From Zobellia uliginosa (GTDB lineage: Bacteria > Bacteroidota > Bacteroidia > Flavobacteriales > Flavobacteriaceae): a stretch of 64,000 nt of DNA. The notes beneath the pieces were generated by a model, which saw only the letters and a program-made list of their open reading frames with translations, searched no databases and was not told the DNA's origin. Of this stretch, positions 26,754-36,067 are shown in pieces. Position 1 is the first letter of the stretch, and each line of letters begins with the position of its first letter. The stretch covers positions 62,001-126,000 of the forward strand of contig NZ_FTOB01000008.1 in the NCBI RefSeq assembly GCF_900156625.1. Direction: 5' to 3'. The position numbers and the translations under genes are program-made.

Positions 26754-28463
26754 TTATGCTACCATGACCGATTTGCTCATCTTGTGCTGTTGCACTTGGA
26801 TGCGATAAATGTACTTACCGGCGGCCAAATTCCCGGGAATTCTTTCCTTAATATTGATTTCGTTCACACCTTCGGACATGATGGCATTGCTGATCGTGCC
26901 CACTTTTTGTCCTATAATGTTGAACAATTGAATATCTACATGGGCCGTAACGGGCATTTCCAAATAAATATGTGGTGAATTCGCCGTAGGATAAAACGGT
27001 TTGTGAACAATGGCATTCAATTGTTCGGCATTCGGTATCACCGGCTTATCGGCCGCACCATCGGGTGTGGTCGGTATGGTCGGTTCTCCGTCGCTATAGA
27101 CAATATCGGGAAAGTCCGTTCCACTACAATTAAAACCAAGATTTACAGGGGCATAGGTGTGGCCCAATAAATGTTGTTCTACCAAGGGTATGGGTACACA
27201 GAGCCATTCGGCCAAGACCGTAGCGTATAAGTCCCTAAAGTCCATCGTATACTCAAGGTTCCCCCTGCCGTCAGGATTGTCGAGGGTCGGGTGTTCGCCT
27301 ACAAAGGCGCTACCTTGCAAACCTGGTCCGAAGAACAGGCTAGGTGCTGCCTTACCGTGGTCGGTACCCTTGGATCCATTCTCGAAGATACGTCTTCCGA
27401 ACTCGGAGAAGGTCATACTAAGAACGTTGTTGTCTTGTTCGGTATAGCCTAAATCTTCATAGAAATTGTCAACGGCTATAGAGAGATTGCTCATCAGGCG
27501 CTCGTGGGTCAGCGGTTGGTTTCCATGGGTGTCGAAACCGCTCATGGAAATCATATAGACCTTTGTTCCCAAATTCCCTTTTATCAATCGGGCCAAGAGG
27601 GCCAATTGTTTGGCAAAGCTGTTTTCTTGGTATTCTACATCGTTCTTGCCTCTTGACCAAGCCTCGTGGATGACTCCCGAATATTCGTATGTGGTATTGG
27701 CCACCCCTCTTAAGAATTTAAGTTGGTCACCATACATACAGTCGTTGTAGAGGCTATCTTCAAGCCCGTATCGTACGCCCGATTCGGCGATTTCTTCAAG
27801 CTGATTTACATTCGAGGTTACAAAGGCGTAATTGGTTTCTTCCCCTTGAAAAACCAAACTTCCGAACTGTCCGATTTGAATCGCGGCCGGTGCTGGTGGT
27901 GGGGAAATCAAATAATCGGGATAGGTATTTTCAAAATGTCGTCCCATCCAACCTGTGTTGAGTCCGCTAAAACCTGTAGTGGTCAAGTCGGTATTGGCAA
28001 AAATATCGGAACCCGTAAAATGCGAAAGGCTTTGGTTTTCATAGCCTACGCCGTGAACCGCCTTAAATTTACCGTCTCCCCACATGGGTTCCAACGATTT
28101 CATATAAGAGGGTACACCATATTCATCGGTAAGTTTTAAAACCTTACTCTCGGGGATGTATATATTGGGGCGGGCTTTGACATACGACTCGTACTGCTCC
28201 ATGGGGATTACGGTACTAAGTCCGTCATTCCCTCCGGCCAGCCTTATGAGAATGAGAATTTTGTCTGTCTCGGCCGCAGCAATAGCCGCAGTCAGGGGTG
28301 AAGGTGCCGAAGCCGAAAGCATACTGCTTCCTAGCATCATTGAGCCCGAACCTGCAATGCCCAAGGCCTGTAAAAACGAGCGTCTGCTCCAAGCTTTATG
28401 TTCTTGATCGTGGCCATCGTGTTCTAGGCCTTTATAGGGATCGTTGTGATGAGTGTCGCACAT
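26754..28463 (-). CDS. DUF1501 protein with Tat signal and T9SS sorting domain
   Basis: The 569-residue protein carries a twin-arginine signal SRRSFLQALG (26-35) followed by a hydrophobic stretch. A DUF1501 (sulfatase-like fold) core follows, about 60-440, with RLAGGNDGLSTVIP, MSGFDTHGNQ and TFSEFGRR. A C-terminal type IX secretion sorting domain covers about the last 80 residues (VDIQLFNIIGQKVG, GKYIYRIQVQ). It is encoded 11 bp downstream of the DUF1800 gene, its usual partner. Substrate is unknown; an exported hydrolase of the alkaline-phosphatase superfamily is likely. Tat export combined with a T9SS tag is unusual. Confidence 0.88.
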   Translation of the reverse strand: MCDTHHNDPYKGLEHDGHDQEHKAWSRRSFLQALGIAGSGSMMLGSSMLSASAPSPLTAAIAAAETDKILILIRLAGGNDGLSTVIPMEQYESYVKARPNIYIPESKVLKLTDEYGVPSYMKSLEPMWGDGKFKAVHGVGYENQSLSHFTGSDIFANTDLTTTGFSGLNTGWMGRHFENTYPDYLISPPPAPAAIQIGQFGSLVFQGEETNYAFVTSNVNQLEEIAESGVRYGLEDSLYNDCMYGDQLKFLRGVANTTYEYSGVIHEAWSRGKNDVEYQENSFAKQLALLARLIKGNLGTKVYMISMSGFDTHGNQPLTHERLMSNLSIAVDNFYEDLGYTEQDNNVLSMTFSEFGRRIFENGSKGTDHGKAAPSLFFGPGLQGSAFVGEHPTLDNPDGRGNLEYTMDFRDLYATVLAEWLCVPIPLVEQHLLGHTYAPVNLGFNCSGTDFPDIVYSDGEPTIPTTPDGAADKPVIPNAEQLNAIVHKPFYPTANSPHIYLEMPVTAHVDIQLFNIIGQKVGTISNAIMSEGVNEINIKERIPGNLAAGKYIYRIQVQQHKMSKSVMVA

Positions 28464-28474
28464 AATCAGTAGGT

Positions 28475-29968
28475 TTACTTTAGTTGAAATTCGGGTTGTC
28501 TGGCTAGATATTGCAAGAGTAGGTATACTTGTTTCGGTCCTTCCAAAGAAGTTTGTAGCGTCCAGGTTTCAAAAGTTCCTCCCTCATAGTATTCGGGTTG
28601 GATGTCACTTCTGAAAATGTCATAAGCCTTTTGGTATTCCGATTCGTTGAGTAGGCCTTTAGGAAGAAAGAAATCTATAATAGGCTTGGCAACGACGTCT
28701 GGGTTACTGCTTGTTTGTCCGTCAGTACCGGATAAAGCCAGTCCAAGGGTTCTAAACTGTTCGCTGTCGGCTTTGAAAAACTCTTCGATGAGGGCTTCGG
28801 AGGTCAACCATCTACCGATCATAAAGTTGGTGTTGATCCATGTGCGGTTACGTTGCCAACCATTTACGTCAAACGGATTGAACATAACCTGGCTTAATAG
28901 TCCCGTATAATTGATCACACTAGAAATGACGGTATCGTCATAACTAAAACTACTTTCCTTTAATAGGTTGAAATAAAGGTCGTAAGGGCTTTTGATGATT
29001 ACACCGATGGCCTCGTCATCAAAAAAGTGTTGGCTTTTGAACAATTGGGACAGTACGGGTACAATTTCAAAATCATTGGCTATAAAGGTGTCGGCCATAC
29101 CCGAAATTATGGTTTGTGCGTTACCTGCCTCGTCATTTGAATCGGGGTGGACAAAGAACTCGTACAACTTCTTACAGATAAACCAAGCTAGTTCGTTGGG
29201 GCGTTGCTCGAATAGGATGTCGATAACGTCATCATAGCCCCAATTCCCTGTTTGACCGAATATGGTTTTGCTGCCGGAATCGTGTTTCTCGGGGTCGAAG
29301 GTAACATGTTCGCAACCTAGTTCACCACGTTCGACATAACCTGAAATGGCCCGGGCGGTTTCAATAATATCCTGTTCGGTATAATTGTTGCCTTCACCAA
29401 GGGTAAAGAGCTCATAAAGCTCTCTGGCGTAGTTTTCGTTGGGGTTGTTACCGTTGTTATAGGCGCCATCCAAATAATACAACATGGCGTCGGTAAGCCC
29501 GATTTCGCTAACGAAGGTTTTGAAATTGCCCAAGGCGTTTCGCTGTAGGCACTCTACATAGTGATAAAGAAACGGGTTACATCGGTAAACTTCGATTTGC
29601 GTAACGAAATGATTGCTCCAAAAGAAGCTCAAACGGTCGCGCAGGTTATTGTTCAGCATGTTTTTGGCATAGGCCACGCTAAACTCGTTTTTCTGCGTTC
29701 GCTTCATTTCATTGCTGAGATCGTCGTCTTCAGGGTAGTTGCTGTTGTTCCAGTTGGCCCATTCCGGCTCGGGTATAGTCGGTGCTCCCAAAGCTTGGGA
29801 TATGAGCGTATCGACAAGGGTACTGGCATTTGCGCCGACGGCTTGGTCAATGGTTTCGACCGAAGCACTGAACCCTAGTCTTCTGTACAGATGAGCCGCC
29901 CTGTTTCTGTCTAAGGGAGTGGTATACGGAGCTAGGGACGCCGTATTACAGTTAATAAAATATTCCAT
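28475..29968 (-). CDS. DUF1800 protein, partner of the DUF1501 protein
   Basis: The 497-residue protein has the DUF1800 layout: AHLYRRLGFSAS near the N-terminus, the central NYARELYELFTLGEGNNYTEQDI and the C-terminal half with LYFNLLKESS. DUF1800 and DUF1501 genes are found side by side across many phyla, but their joint activity is undescribed as far as I recall. No signal peptide is visible, so it may travel with its partner or stay cytoplasmic. Its stop is 11 bp before the DUF1501 start, indicating an operon. Confidence 0.88.
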   Translation of the reverse strand: MEYFINCNTASLAPYTTPLDRNRAAHLYRRLGFSASVETIDQAVGANASTLVDTLISQALGAPTIPEPEWANWNNSNYPEDDDLSNEMKRTQKNEFSVAYAKNMLNNNLRDRLSFFWSNHFVTQIEVYRCNPFLYHYVECLQRNALGNFKTFVSEIGLTDAMLYYLDGAYNNGNNPNENYARELYELFTLGEGNNYTEQDIIETARAISGYVERGELGCEHVTFDPEKHDSGSKTIFGQTGNWGYDDVIDILFEQRPNELAWFICKKLYEFFVHPDSNDEAGNAQTIISGMADTFIANDFEIVPVLSQLFKSQHFFDDEAIGVIIKSPYDLYFNLLKESSFSYDDTVISSVINYTGLLSQVMFNPFDVNGWQRNRTWINTNFMIGRWLTSEALIEEFFKADSEQFRTLGLALSGTDGQTSSNPDVVAKPIIDFFLPKGLLNESEYQKAYDIFRSDIQPEYYEGGTFETWTLQTSLEGPKQVYLLLQYLARQPEFQLK

Positions 29969-30163
29969 AATAAATGTAGGCTTTAAAGAACCGTTTCATG
30001 TGTTTGGGGCAAGTTCTTAACGTACAAAGATTTTGGATAGTATGCCTTTTATGGTATTTTCGACATACGGTGCGTTTATTTACGGCCGAGTTCCAATTTT
30101 TGATGTTGCACTACTGTCTTTTTCGATGAACTGCACTTTTTGTTAAGATTTAAGGAGGATTCT

Positions 30164-30523
30164 ATGGGAAAACACAACGAATTTGGCAAAGAAGGCGAAC
30201 AGCTCGCCGTCGACTTTTTGGTCGATAGGGGGTATCGTATCCTTCATAGGAATTACCGCTACCTGAAAGCGGAAATCGATATTATTGCACAAAAGGACGA
30301 GGTCTTGGCCATTGTTGAAGTACGGGCGAGAAGCAATGATCAAATTATACCTATTGCCGAAACCATTACGCCCGGAAAAATTAAGTTACTGGTCAGTGCC
30401 GCAGATCACTACGCTACTGAAAATGACTTGGATGTAGAGGTGCGTTTCGATGTCATTACTATTCTAAAGAATCGAAAAATCTTTAAGATTGAGCATTTGG
30501 AAAGCGCATTTTATCACTTTTAA
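30164..30523 (+). CDS. YraN/UPF0102-family nuclease-like protein
   Basis: From the ATG used here the protein is 119 residues. It shows the family pattern GKEGEQLAVDFLVDRGYRILHRNYR, then EIDIIAQ and VEVRAR, equivalent to the E-D-ExK core of the restriction-endonuclease-like fold. A TTG eight codons upstream is possible, but the sequence TAAGGAGG at 30151-30158 is a clear Shine-Dalgarno placed correctly for the ATG at 30164, which is unusual in this AT-type leader genome and decides the start. Function in DNA processing is presumed from the fold. Confidence 0.9.
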   Translation: MGKHNEFGKEGEQLAVDFLVDRGYRILHRNYRYLKAEIDIIAQKDEVLAIVEVRARSNDQIIPIAETITPGKIKLLVSAADHYATENDLDVEVRFDVITILKNRKIFKIEHLESAFYHF

Positions 30524-30619
30524 AGCTTTTTTTTTGGAAGGGGAATAGCCGAAAAGTCCCGTATTAAGGGTAAAAGAGACAATTCTAATTTTTTTTGGGG
30601 ATAGAAGGTTACAACACAA

Positions 30620-30651
30620 TTTGTTTTATTTGTAACAATATGTTATTTTTG
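30620..30651 (+). promoter_or_regulatory. Promoter of the HTH/ACT-type gene
   Basis: TTTG (30620-30623), a 20-bp spacer and TATTTTTG (30644-30651) fit the consensus, with the expected start 25 bp before the ATG at 30676. The spacer includes a 5-bp inverted repeat TAACA-ATA-TGTTA (30633-30645) and a 21-bp stretch that recurs at 49600-49620. Confidence 0.6.
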
Positions 30652-30675
30652 CTCATCAATCAATCTTATGAACCC

Positions 30676-31335
30676 ATGAAAACGATTTCTTCCGTAGTCG
30701 AACAGTACATTAAAAAGAAACCATTTTTACAAAGTGCCTTAGCCCAAGGGATTATTAATCTGACTTCACTTTCAAGAATTGTAAAACCCGAAATCGAGAA
30801 CGAATTGGGCAAGGATATCCGTAATGGAGCCATAGTTATGGCCCTTAAGCGCTTATCCGATGACCTTGAGTTCAGGGCGACCCATAAAATTATCAAGGTC
30901 TTAAAAAATATTGGGGAAATAACGGTGCGTTCTTCACTCACCGATTTCACTTTTTTGGTTTCGGAATCAATTCTTGAGAACCAGACCTTATTGCTCGAGC
31001 ACGTAAACAAAAACAAAGATGTCTTCTATACCTCTTCAAGGGGCGTTAATGAGCTTAATATTGTGGTGAGCAATACCTTGGATCAAACGGTAGAGGATCT
31101 TTTTAAGCATGAAAAATGCACGCAAAAAGCGGAAAACCTGTCATCGATTACCGTTAAGCTTCCTGCTGAGAATGTATCGGTACCGGGTATCTATTACTTT
31201 ATTTTTCAACGATTGGCGTGGGAAGGTATCGTGCTTTACGAAGTCATCTCGACCACTAACGAGTTTACCATTTTGGTCGACGATACGCAAGTAGACGTAG
31301 CCTTTAAGACCATTAAAGACCTAAAAACCCTTTAG
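30676..31335 (+). CDS. Probable regulator: N-terminal HTH-like domain plus two ACT-like domains
   Basis: The ATG at 30676 gives a 219-residue protein starting MKTISSVVEQYIKKKPFLQ. Residues 1-75 look like a winged-helix (SALAQGIINLTSLSRIV, ELGKDIRNGAIVMALKRLSDDL). Two segments that read like ACT modules follow: about 85-140 (TVRSSLTDFTFLVSE) and about 155-219 (VSVPGIYYFIFQRLAWEGIVLYEVIS, TNEFTILVDD). The latter resembles the second ACT domain of aspartate kinases. Upstream ATGs exist (30595, 30640), but the promoter at 30620-30651 supports 30676. I infer an amino-acid-responsive regulator; no experimental family function is known to me. Confidence 0.7.
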   Translation: MKTISSVVEQYIKKKPFLQSALAQGIINLTSLSRIVKPEIENELGKDIRNGAIVMALKRLSDDLEFRATHKIIKVLKNIGEITVRSSLTDFTFLVSESILENQTLLLEHVNKNKDVFYTSSRGVNELNIVVSNTLDQTVEDLFKHEKCTQKAENLSSITVKLPAENVSVPGIYYFIFQRLAWEGIVLYEVISTTNEFTILVDDTQVDVAFKTIKDLKTL

Positions 31336-31340
31336 TGGTA

Positions 31341-32660
31341 TTACTTGTTCAGTAATTCTACTACTTCTTTATCGCTCTCGGGTTTGGCCACTATACGCTT
31401 TTCCGAATCTAGTAAATAGTAGGTAGGGGTCTGGTGAATATCGTATAATTGTGCGTAATCGCTTTCCCATCTTCCCAATGCAATGGCGTGCTCGAAATCG
31501 GGCAGTTTGGCCGATTCGGGAGTCCATGTGGTCTTGTCATCTTCTAGACCTACGGCAATTACTTGGGTCGACTTATAGTTCTTCAGTTCCTTGTGAAGGG
31601 CAGGAAGTTCTTTTAGACAATGCGAACAGGTGCTGCTCCAAAATACCAAAAGGTAATTTTCGGCCCCACTTAAGGTGCTGAGTTTTTTGGTTGTCTGGCC
31701 TGACTTCCATTCGATTTCAGGGGCAATGGCCCCTATACGCAAACGGTGTTGTACGGTTATTTCATGCGCTTTGTTCGGGTCGTTCGAAGCTGAGGCAAGC
31801 GACTTTAAATAGGTGTTGTATATGAAGTCGGTGGTTTCGTTCAATCCACTGCTCGAACTCATTTTCCATAAACGATAAAAGACGTCGAATTTGTAAGCAT
31901 CCGATATCGGTGCAAGTTTGGAACCGACCTTCCTAATGTTGTCTTGAATGATACTTTCGGTTTCGGCAGATGACCTAGGTTCCATTGGTAACGCCGTGAA
32001 AACGTAATTTCTTAACTTGTCGGATAAAAAATCGGAAGCTTGTAAAATTGTATTGTCGAGTTTCAAGTGGTCAAAATAATGTTTTTTCTTATGGGCGACG
32101 TATTCTTCTACCGATTCAAATTTGGTCGGGATATAAGGTCGGTTCGCTAAAACAAAATTTTCTACCATCAGGTTTTTCGACTGCGCTTCATAGGCTTCTT
32201 GGGTCGTTTTCAATTGGTAGGTGCATTCTTGAAATTCTTTTTTGTCGAATTTATTTTGCATGTAAACATCGACCAATTGGCCCATTAAGGAAGCCATGGT
32301 CTGAAAATAGGAAGTCATGATCTTGTTTTCCTTTGAGGAAATGAAGGAGACTCCTTTGTCGGCATCAAAGGCCAGTTCAATATCTTCTTTACCGTTGTAT
32401 ATAACGTCAAAATAGAACTCGTCTTGTGGAACGGCATAGACCAAACGATACATTCCCGGTTCGGCGTTTTCCGGTATTTGCAATGAAAATTTACCGTCTT
32501 TGATCGAGGTATTCGTTATAAAGGACTGCGAGCCCGTTTTTAATCGGTACGCCAATATATATTTGTATTCGTTGGCAGGTGTGAAGGTTCCTGAAATAGT
32601 ATGCTGGGCCTCTACCCAAAAGGCAGTCAGCAAGGCAAATACGACAAGGTATCTTTTCAT
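31341..32660 (-). CDS. TlpA-like thioredoxin-domain protein
   Basis: The 439-residue protein has a signal peptide (MKRYLVVFALLTAFWVEAQ), an N-terminal DUF4369-like beta domain (about 20-120), a helical middle and a C-terminal thioredoxin-like domain. The redox motif CSHC is at 345-348 (WSSTCSHCLKEL) and the cis-Pro loop at QTPTYYL. It is a periplasmic thiol-disulfide oxidoreductase typical of Bacteroidetes. It is the third gene of a leftward run after two exported hydrolase genes; its start is 52 bp from the S15 gene stop. Confidence 0.9.
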   Translation of the reverse strand: MKRYLVVFALLTAFWVEAQHTISGTFTPANEYKYILAYRLKTGSQSFITNTSIKDGKFSLQIPENAEPGMYRLVYAVPQDEFYFDVIYNGKEDIELAFDADKGVSFISSKENKIMTSYFQTMASLMGQLVDVYMQNKFDKKEFQECTYQLKTTQEAYEAQSKNLMVENFVLANRPYIPTKFESVEEYVAHKKKHYFDHLKLDNTILQASDFLSDKLRNYVFTALPMEPRSSAETESIIQDNIRKVGSKLAPISDAYKFDVFYRLWKMSSSSGLNETTDFIYNTYLKSLASASNDPNKAHEITVQHRLRIGAIAPEIEWKSGQTTKKLSTLSGAENYLLVFWSSTCSHCLKELPALHKELKNYKSTQVIAVGLEDDKTTWTPESAKLPDFEHAIALGRWESDYAQLYDIHQTPTYYLLDSEKRIVAKPESDKEVVELLNK

Positions 32661-32712
32661 GGTTTTATGCTCTTAAATGATGGTACAAAAGTACCGGTTT
32701 TAGAGCGATCCC

Positions 32713-34638
32713 CTAGTCTTTTATTGCATTTTCATTCTTGGAACGGAAAGGTTCCGGTGGGCAACAGTCTTGTGTGCCCCCCACTTCTACCGAAGAAGAG
32801 CCGAATACTTTTATGGTCGATTTAATAAAATCCTCCTCATTGGCCTTGTAAATGTTATCAACGTATTTTTGCGGATTCCGGTCGATATAAGGAAACCAAG
32901 TGCTGTGTATTTGGATCATGATACGGTGCCCTTTTTTAAACGTATGCAGTATGTCCTGTAAGCGAAAATGAACATCACTAGGCTCGCCCGGAACAAAGGG
33001 TTCGGGTTTTTCAAAGCTATTTCTGAACCTTCCCCTAAATACTTCGGCACGTACGAGCTGTTGGTATCCGCCCATTACAATGTTGTCGGGGTTGTGCTCG
33101 TAGTTTTCATGGTCGTTGGGATAAACGTCTATAAGTTTTACGATAAAATCGGCATCGGTTCCGGTCATGGCCACTTTTAGCTTCGCCATGATTTCTCCGG
33201 CCAAAACCTTATTGTCTTGAAGTACATCGGTTTGAAAAGTCAGTACGTCGGGGCGCCTTGAAGCCTGCCTTTGGTCATCTGACATATACTTTCTAGGCGT
33301 AAAGGTCAGTCCTTCCGTCTGTGAGGTATAGGGCACAGGTTTTTGTGGGTCGCTGGTATATTCAAATACTGCTTTTTCGTCTATGGGCTTATTGATGCCC
33401 AATTTACCATTTTCACCAAAATAAAGACTTACGGGTTCTATTTCTTTGGGAGGCCAAGTATCAAAGGTTTCCCATTTTTTGGCTCCCGTGTCGAACATGT
33501 AAGCTTCGGGTAGCGTATCGGGGCCTTCATCCTTTAAGTGATGGGCAAAGAACTTTCGTTCAACATTCTTAAGAAAGAAGGAAGATATACTATCTCCAAA
33601 GTAAATATGGTTGTGAATGGCCTTTCCTTTTTCGCGCGCCCAAGCGCCATGGTCCCAGGGGCCCATTACAATGCTGTTCTTAGCCTTTGGGCTAGTGGCC
33701 TCTACGGTCTTGTAGATGTTCAAGGGGCCGTAGAGGTCTTCGGCATCGAACCAACCGCCAACGGTCATTACCGCATGGTCAATATCCTTTAAATGGGGAA
33801 GGATGTTCCTCTTCTGCCAAAATTCATCGTAGTTGGGGTGTTCCACGACCTGGTTCCAGAAGAAATTGTCGTGATGGTAGTTTTTGGTGATGTTCTTCAG
33901 GGGTCCCAATTTCAAGTAGAAATCATAGGCATCGGCTGCCGGGTTTTCGTAGAGGCGCATCAACTTGTCCATATACCAAGGGTCTCTCGTGAGGCTATCC
34001 TTTTGGTAGCCAAAAACGGCAAAAGCGGCGGTATAACTTTCGAGGTAGGCTCCTTGATGGTGGAAATCGTCAAAGAAAAAATCGGCGATAGGTGCCTGGG
34101 GCGACGATGCCTTGAGGGCGGGGTGGGCATCTATCATACCGGCAGCGGTGTAATGCCCTGGATATGAAATGCCGTACATGCCCACACGGCCATTATTCCC
34201 TTTGATGTGTTTTATCATCCAGTCGATGGTATCGTAAGTGTCCGAACTTTCGTCGATATCCTTTTTGTTCCTGCGGTTGTTTCCGGGAATGTTCGGGCGC
34301 ATATTATCGAACTCGCCATCCGACATATACCTTCCGCGCACATCTTGAAAAGCTAAGATATAGCCGTCTTCGATCAAGTATTTTGAAGGGTAGTTGCTAT
34401 AGTTGTAGTTGGAATATTTACTCGCATTGTAACAGGTGCGGTTCAATAAAATAGGATAGTCCTTTGACTTGTCCTTCGGAGTGTACACGGCCGTAAAGAG
34501 TTCTGCGCCATCGCGCATGGGAATACGGTATTCCTTTAGGTCATAATGCTGTCTAAAGTATAACGAATCGGCGTTTTGGGCTTGCAGGGGCAAGAAACCC
34601 AAGGTAGCAAGGAGGACGAGTACAAACCTGAATTTCAT
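32713..34638 (-). CDS. CocE/NonD-type hydrolase (peptidase S15 family), exported
   Basis: The 641-residue protein has a signal peptide (MKFRFVLVLLATLGFLPLQAQ). An alpha/beta-hydrolase domain has the nucleophile motif GISYPG (Ser158) and the acid/His region in the GPWDHGAW segment. A C-terminal jelly-roll X-Pro dipeptidyl-peptidase-like domain is typical of CocE/NonD proteins. It hydrolyses ester or amide bonds; cocaine-esterase-like and glutaryl-acylase-like enzymes share the fold, so the natural substrate is open. It lies between the esterase-like and TlpA-like genes. Confidence 0.92.
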   Translation of the reverse strand: MKFRFVLVLLATLGFLPLQAQNADSLYFRQHYDLKEYRIPMRDGAELFTAVYTPKDKSKDYPILLNRTCYNASKYSNYNYSNYPSKYLIEDGYILAFQDVRGRYMSDGEFDNMRPNIPGNNRRNKKDIDESSDTYDTIDWMIKHIKGNNGRVGMYGISYPGHYTAAGMIDAHPALKASSPQAPIADFFFDDFHHQGAYLESYTAAFAVFGYQKDSLTRDPWYMDKLMRLYENPAADAYDFYLKLGPLKNITKNYHHDNFFWNQVVEHPNYDEFWQKRNILPHLKDIDHAVMTVGGWFDAEDLYGPLNIYKTVEATSPKAKNSIVMGPWDHGAWAREKGKAIHNHIYFGDSISSFFLKNVERKFFAHHLKDEGPDTLPEAYMFDTGAKKWETFDTWPPKEIEPVSLYFGENGKLGINKPIDEKAVFEYTSDPQKPVPYTSQTEGLTFTPRKYMSDDQRQASRRPDVLTFQTDVLQDNKVLAGEIMAKLKVAMTGTDADFIVKLIDVYPNDHENYEHNPDNIVMGGYQQLVRAEVFRGRFRNSFEKPEPFVPGEPSDVHFRLQDILHTFKKGHRIMIQIHSTWFPYIDRNPQKYVDNIYKANEEDFIKSTIKVFGSSSVEVGGTQDCCPPEPFRSKNENAIKD

Positions 34639-34688
34639 AGTAGTGTTTTTTTGATGGGATTAAAGATAACTATTTATGGCGATTGTTG

Positions 34689-35981
34689 CTACTCCCTCAA
34701 TTTTGAAAAAAGCCATTTATTTTTAAGTTCATGCTGCTCGGGAAACGTCCAATGTTGGGTTTCCTGAAACACATGGAGCTCTTTTTTGGCGGGAATAAGA
34801 TTGTATGCCGCATAGGTGGAAGCGGGGGGACAGACATTGTCGTTGTAGCCCCAGCTGTACCAGCCTTCCGCTTTTACGAAGCGTGAAAAGTTGGCCACGT
34901 CATAGTATTTTGAAACCTCGATCTTTTCAGGTTTATTGGTGAAATCGTCAAGAAATATCTGTGGCCATCCGCCGGCACGGCCCTTCAGAAATCCGGTAAG
35001 GTCGCTCAAGGCAGGGTAGAAGGCCGCCAAATAATCGATACGGTCATCAAGGGCAGCAGTCACTATAGATAGGGCACCACCTTGACTTCCTCCCGTAACT
35101 GCAATATCCTCGCCGTTAAAGTTCGAAACGCTCTCCAGAAAATCTACCGCCCGAATACACCCGAGGTATACCCTTCGGTAGTACATGTTTTCCTTGTTGT
35201 CTAAATTCATGGTGTTATAACCGGCCAAGGCTCCCGATCTTAGGTCGTCATAGATTTGTTGGTCGAGGTTTACGGGTATTCCGTGAATGCCTATGGTAAA
35301 GGAGACAAAGCCTTGTGCCGCTTCATCAATATCACCGTAATACGGGCGAATGCCAGCTCCGGGCACGTGTAGAATGGCGGGGTATTTCCCTTCTTTTTTA
35401 GGGGTACAAAGAATGCCGTAGATCTTCCCTTTTATATTGTTCAGTTGCACGTGGTATACATTGACCTTATCGGTACATCGCTCGGGCATTAGGGTCATAA
35501 CCGCATCCATGGGGATGGCGGCAAGTTCTTCTTTTCCCTTCTTCCAAAAGGCTTCAAAGTCTGAAGGCAAGGAGGTCGTAGCTTTTATTTTTTCGGGGGA
35601 AAAGCCGGCCGTAGCGTATGAACTGTATTCTTTTCCGTCTACTGTTACCCTAGCCGTGCAACGAAGAAATCCCGGGTTCTTGAATTTAGGCGACTTCACT
35701 TTTACCCTTCCATTCTTTAAGGTCAGTTTTCCTTGGTCCCATATTTTTATGGAGCGGTAACCCGGGTCGGTTTCGACGGTGTAATCGATGGAGATGTTCT
35801 CTAGGGGCACGTTGTTTCTCAAAACTGTAATTGAGAATTCGGCGGGTTCGCCCAAGTCGTAGGTCCAATCGGCATGGTTGGGCGTTACGATTATATTGAC
35901 AAGTTCTTTTCGGGGTTGGGCACTTAGATTAAAGCACAGAAGTAGCGCAGCCGCTAGGTTAAAGCAGATTTTAAGTTTCAT
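34689..35981 (-). CDS. Acetylxylan-esterase/cephalosporin-C-deacetylase-family hydrolase, exported
   Basis: The start used here (MKLKICFNLAAALLLCFNLSAQ) gives a clean signal peptide; the in-frame ATG at 36005 would add eight residues before it. The 430-residue protein has an N-terminal Ig-like beta domain (about 25-125) and an AXE1-type alpha/beta-hydrolase domain. The nucleophile elbow is GGSQGGALS and a late His is in QETQHWTFPEQH. It probably deacetylates polysaccharide or small acetyl esters in the periplasm. Position 51 bp upstream of the S15 hydrolase gene suggests cotranscription. Confidence 0.88.
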   Translation of the reverse strand: MKLKICFNLAAALLLCFNLSAQPRKELVNIIVTPNHADWTYDLGEPAEFSITVLRNNVPLENISIDYTVETDPGYRSIKIWDQGKLTLKNGRVKVKSPKFKNPGFLRCTARVTVDGKEYSSYATAGFSPEKIKATTSLPSDFEAFWKKGKEELAAIPMDAVMTLMPERCTDKVNVYHVQLNNIKGKIYGILCTPKKEGKYPAILHVPGAGIRPYYGDIDEAAQGFVSFTIGIHGIPVNLDQQIYDDLRSGALAGYNTMNLDNKENMYYRRVYLGCIRAVDFLESVSNFNGEDIAVTGGSQGGALSIVTAALDDRIDYLAAFYPALSDLTGFLKGRAGGWPQIFLDDFTNKPEKIEVSKYYDVANFSRFVKAEGWYSWGYNDNVCPPASTYAAYNLIPAKKELHVFQETQHWTFPEQHELKNKWLFSKLRE

Positions 35982-36067
35982 AAAAGTGGGTTGTTTGGTC
36001 AACAATATGATTAAGGCGAGAAGTTTTTCCTCCTTAGCCGAAACTAATATAGCTGAATAAAAAGATT

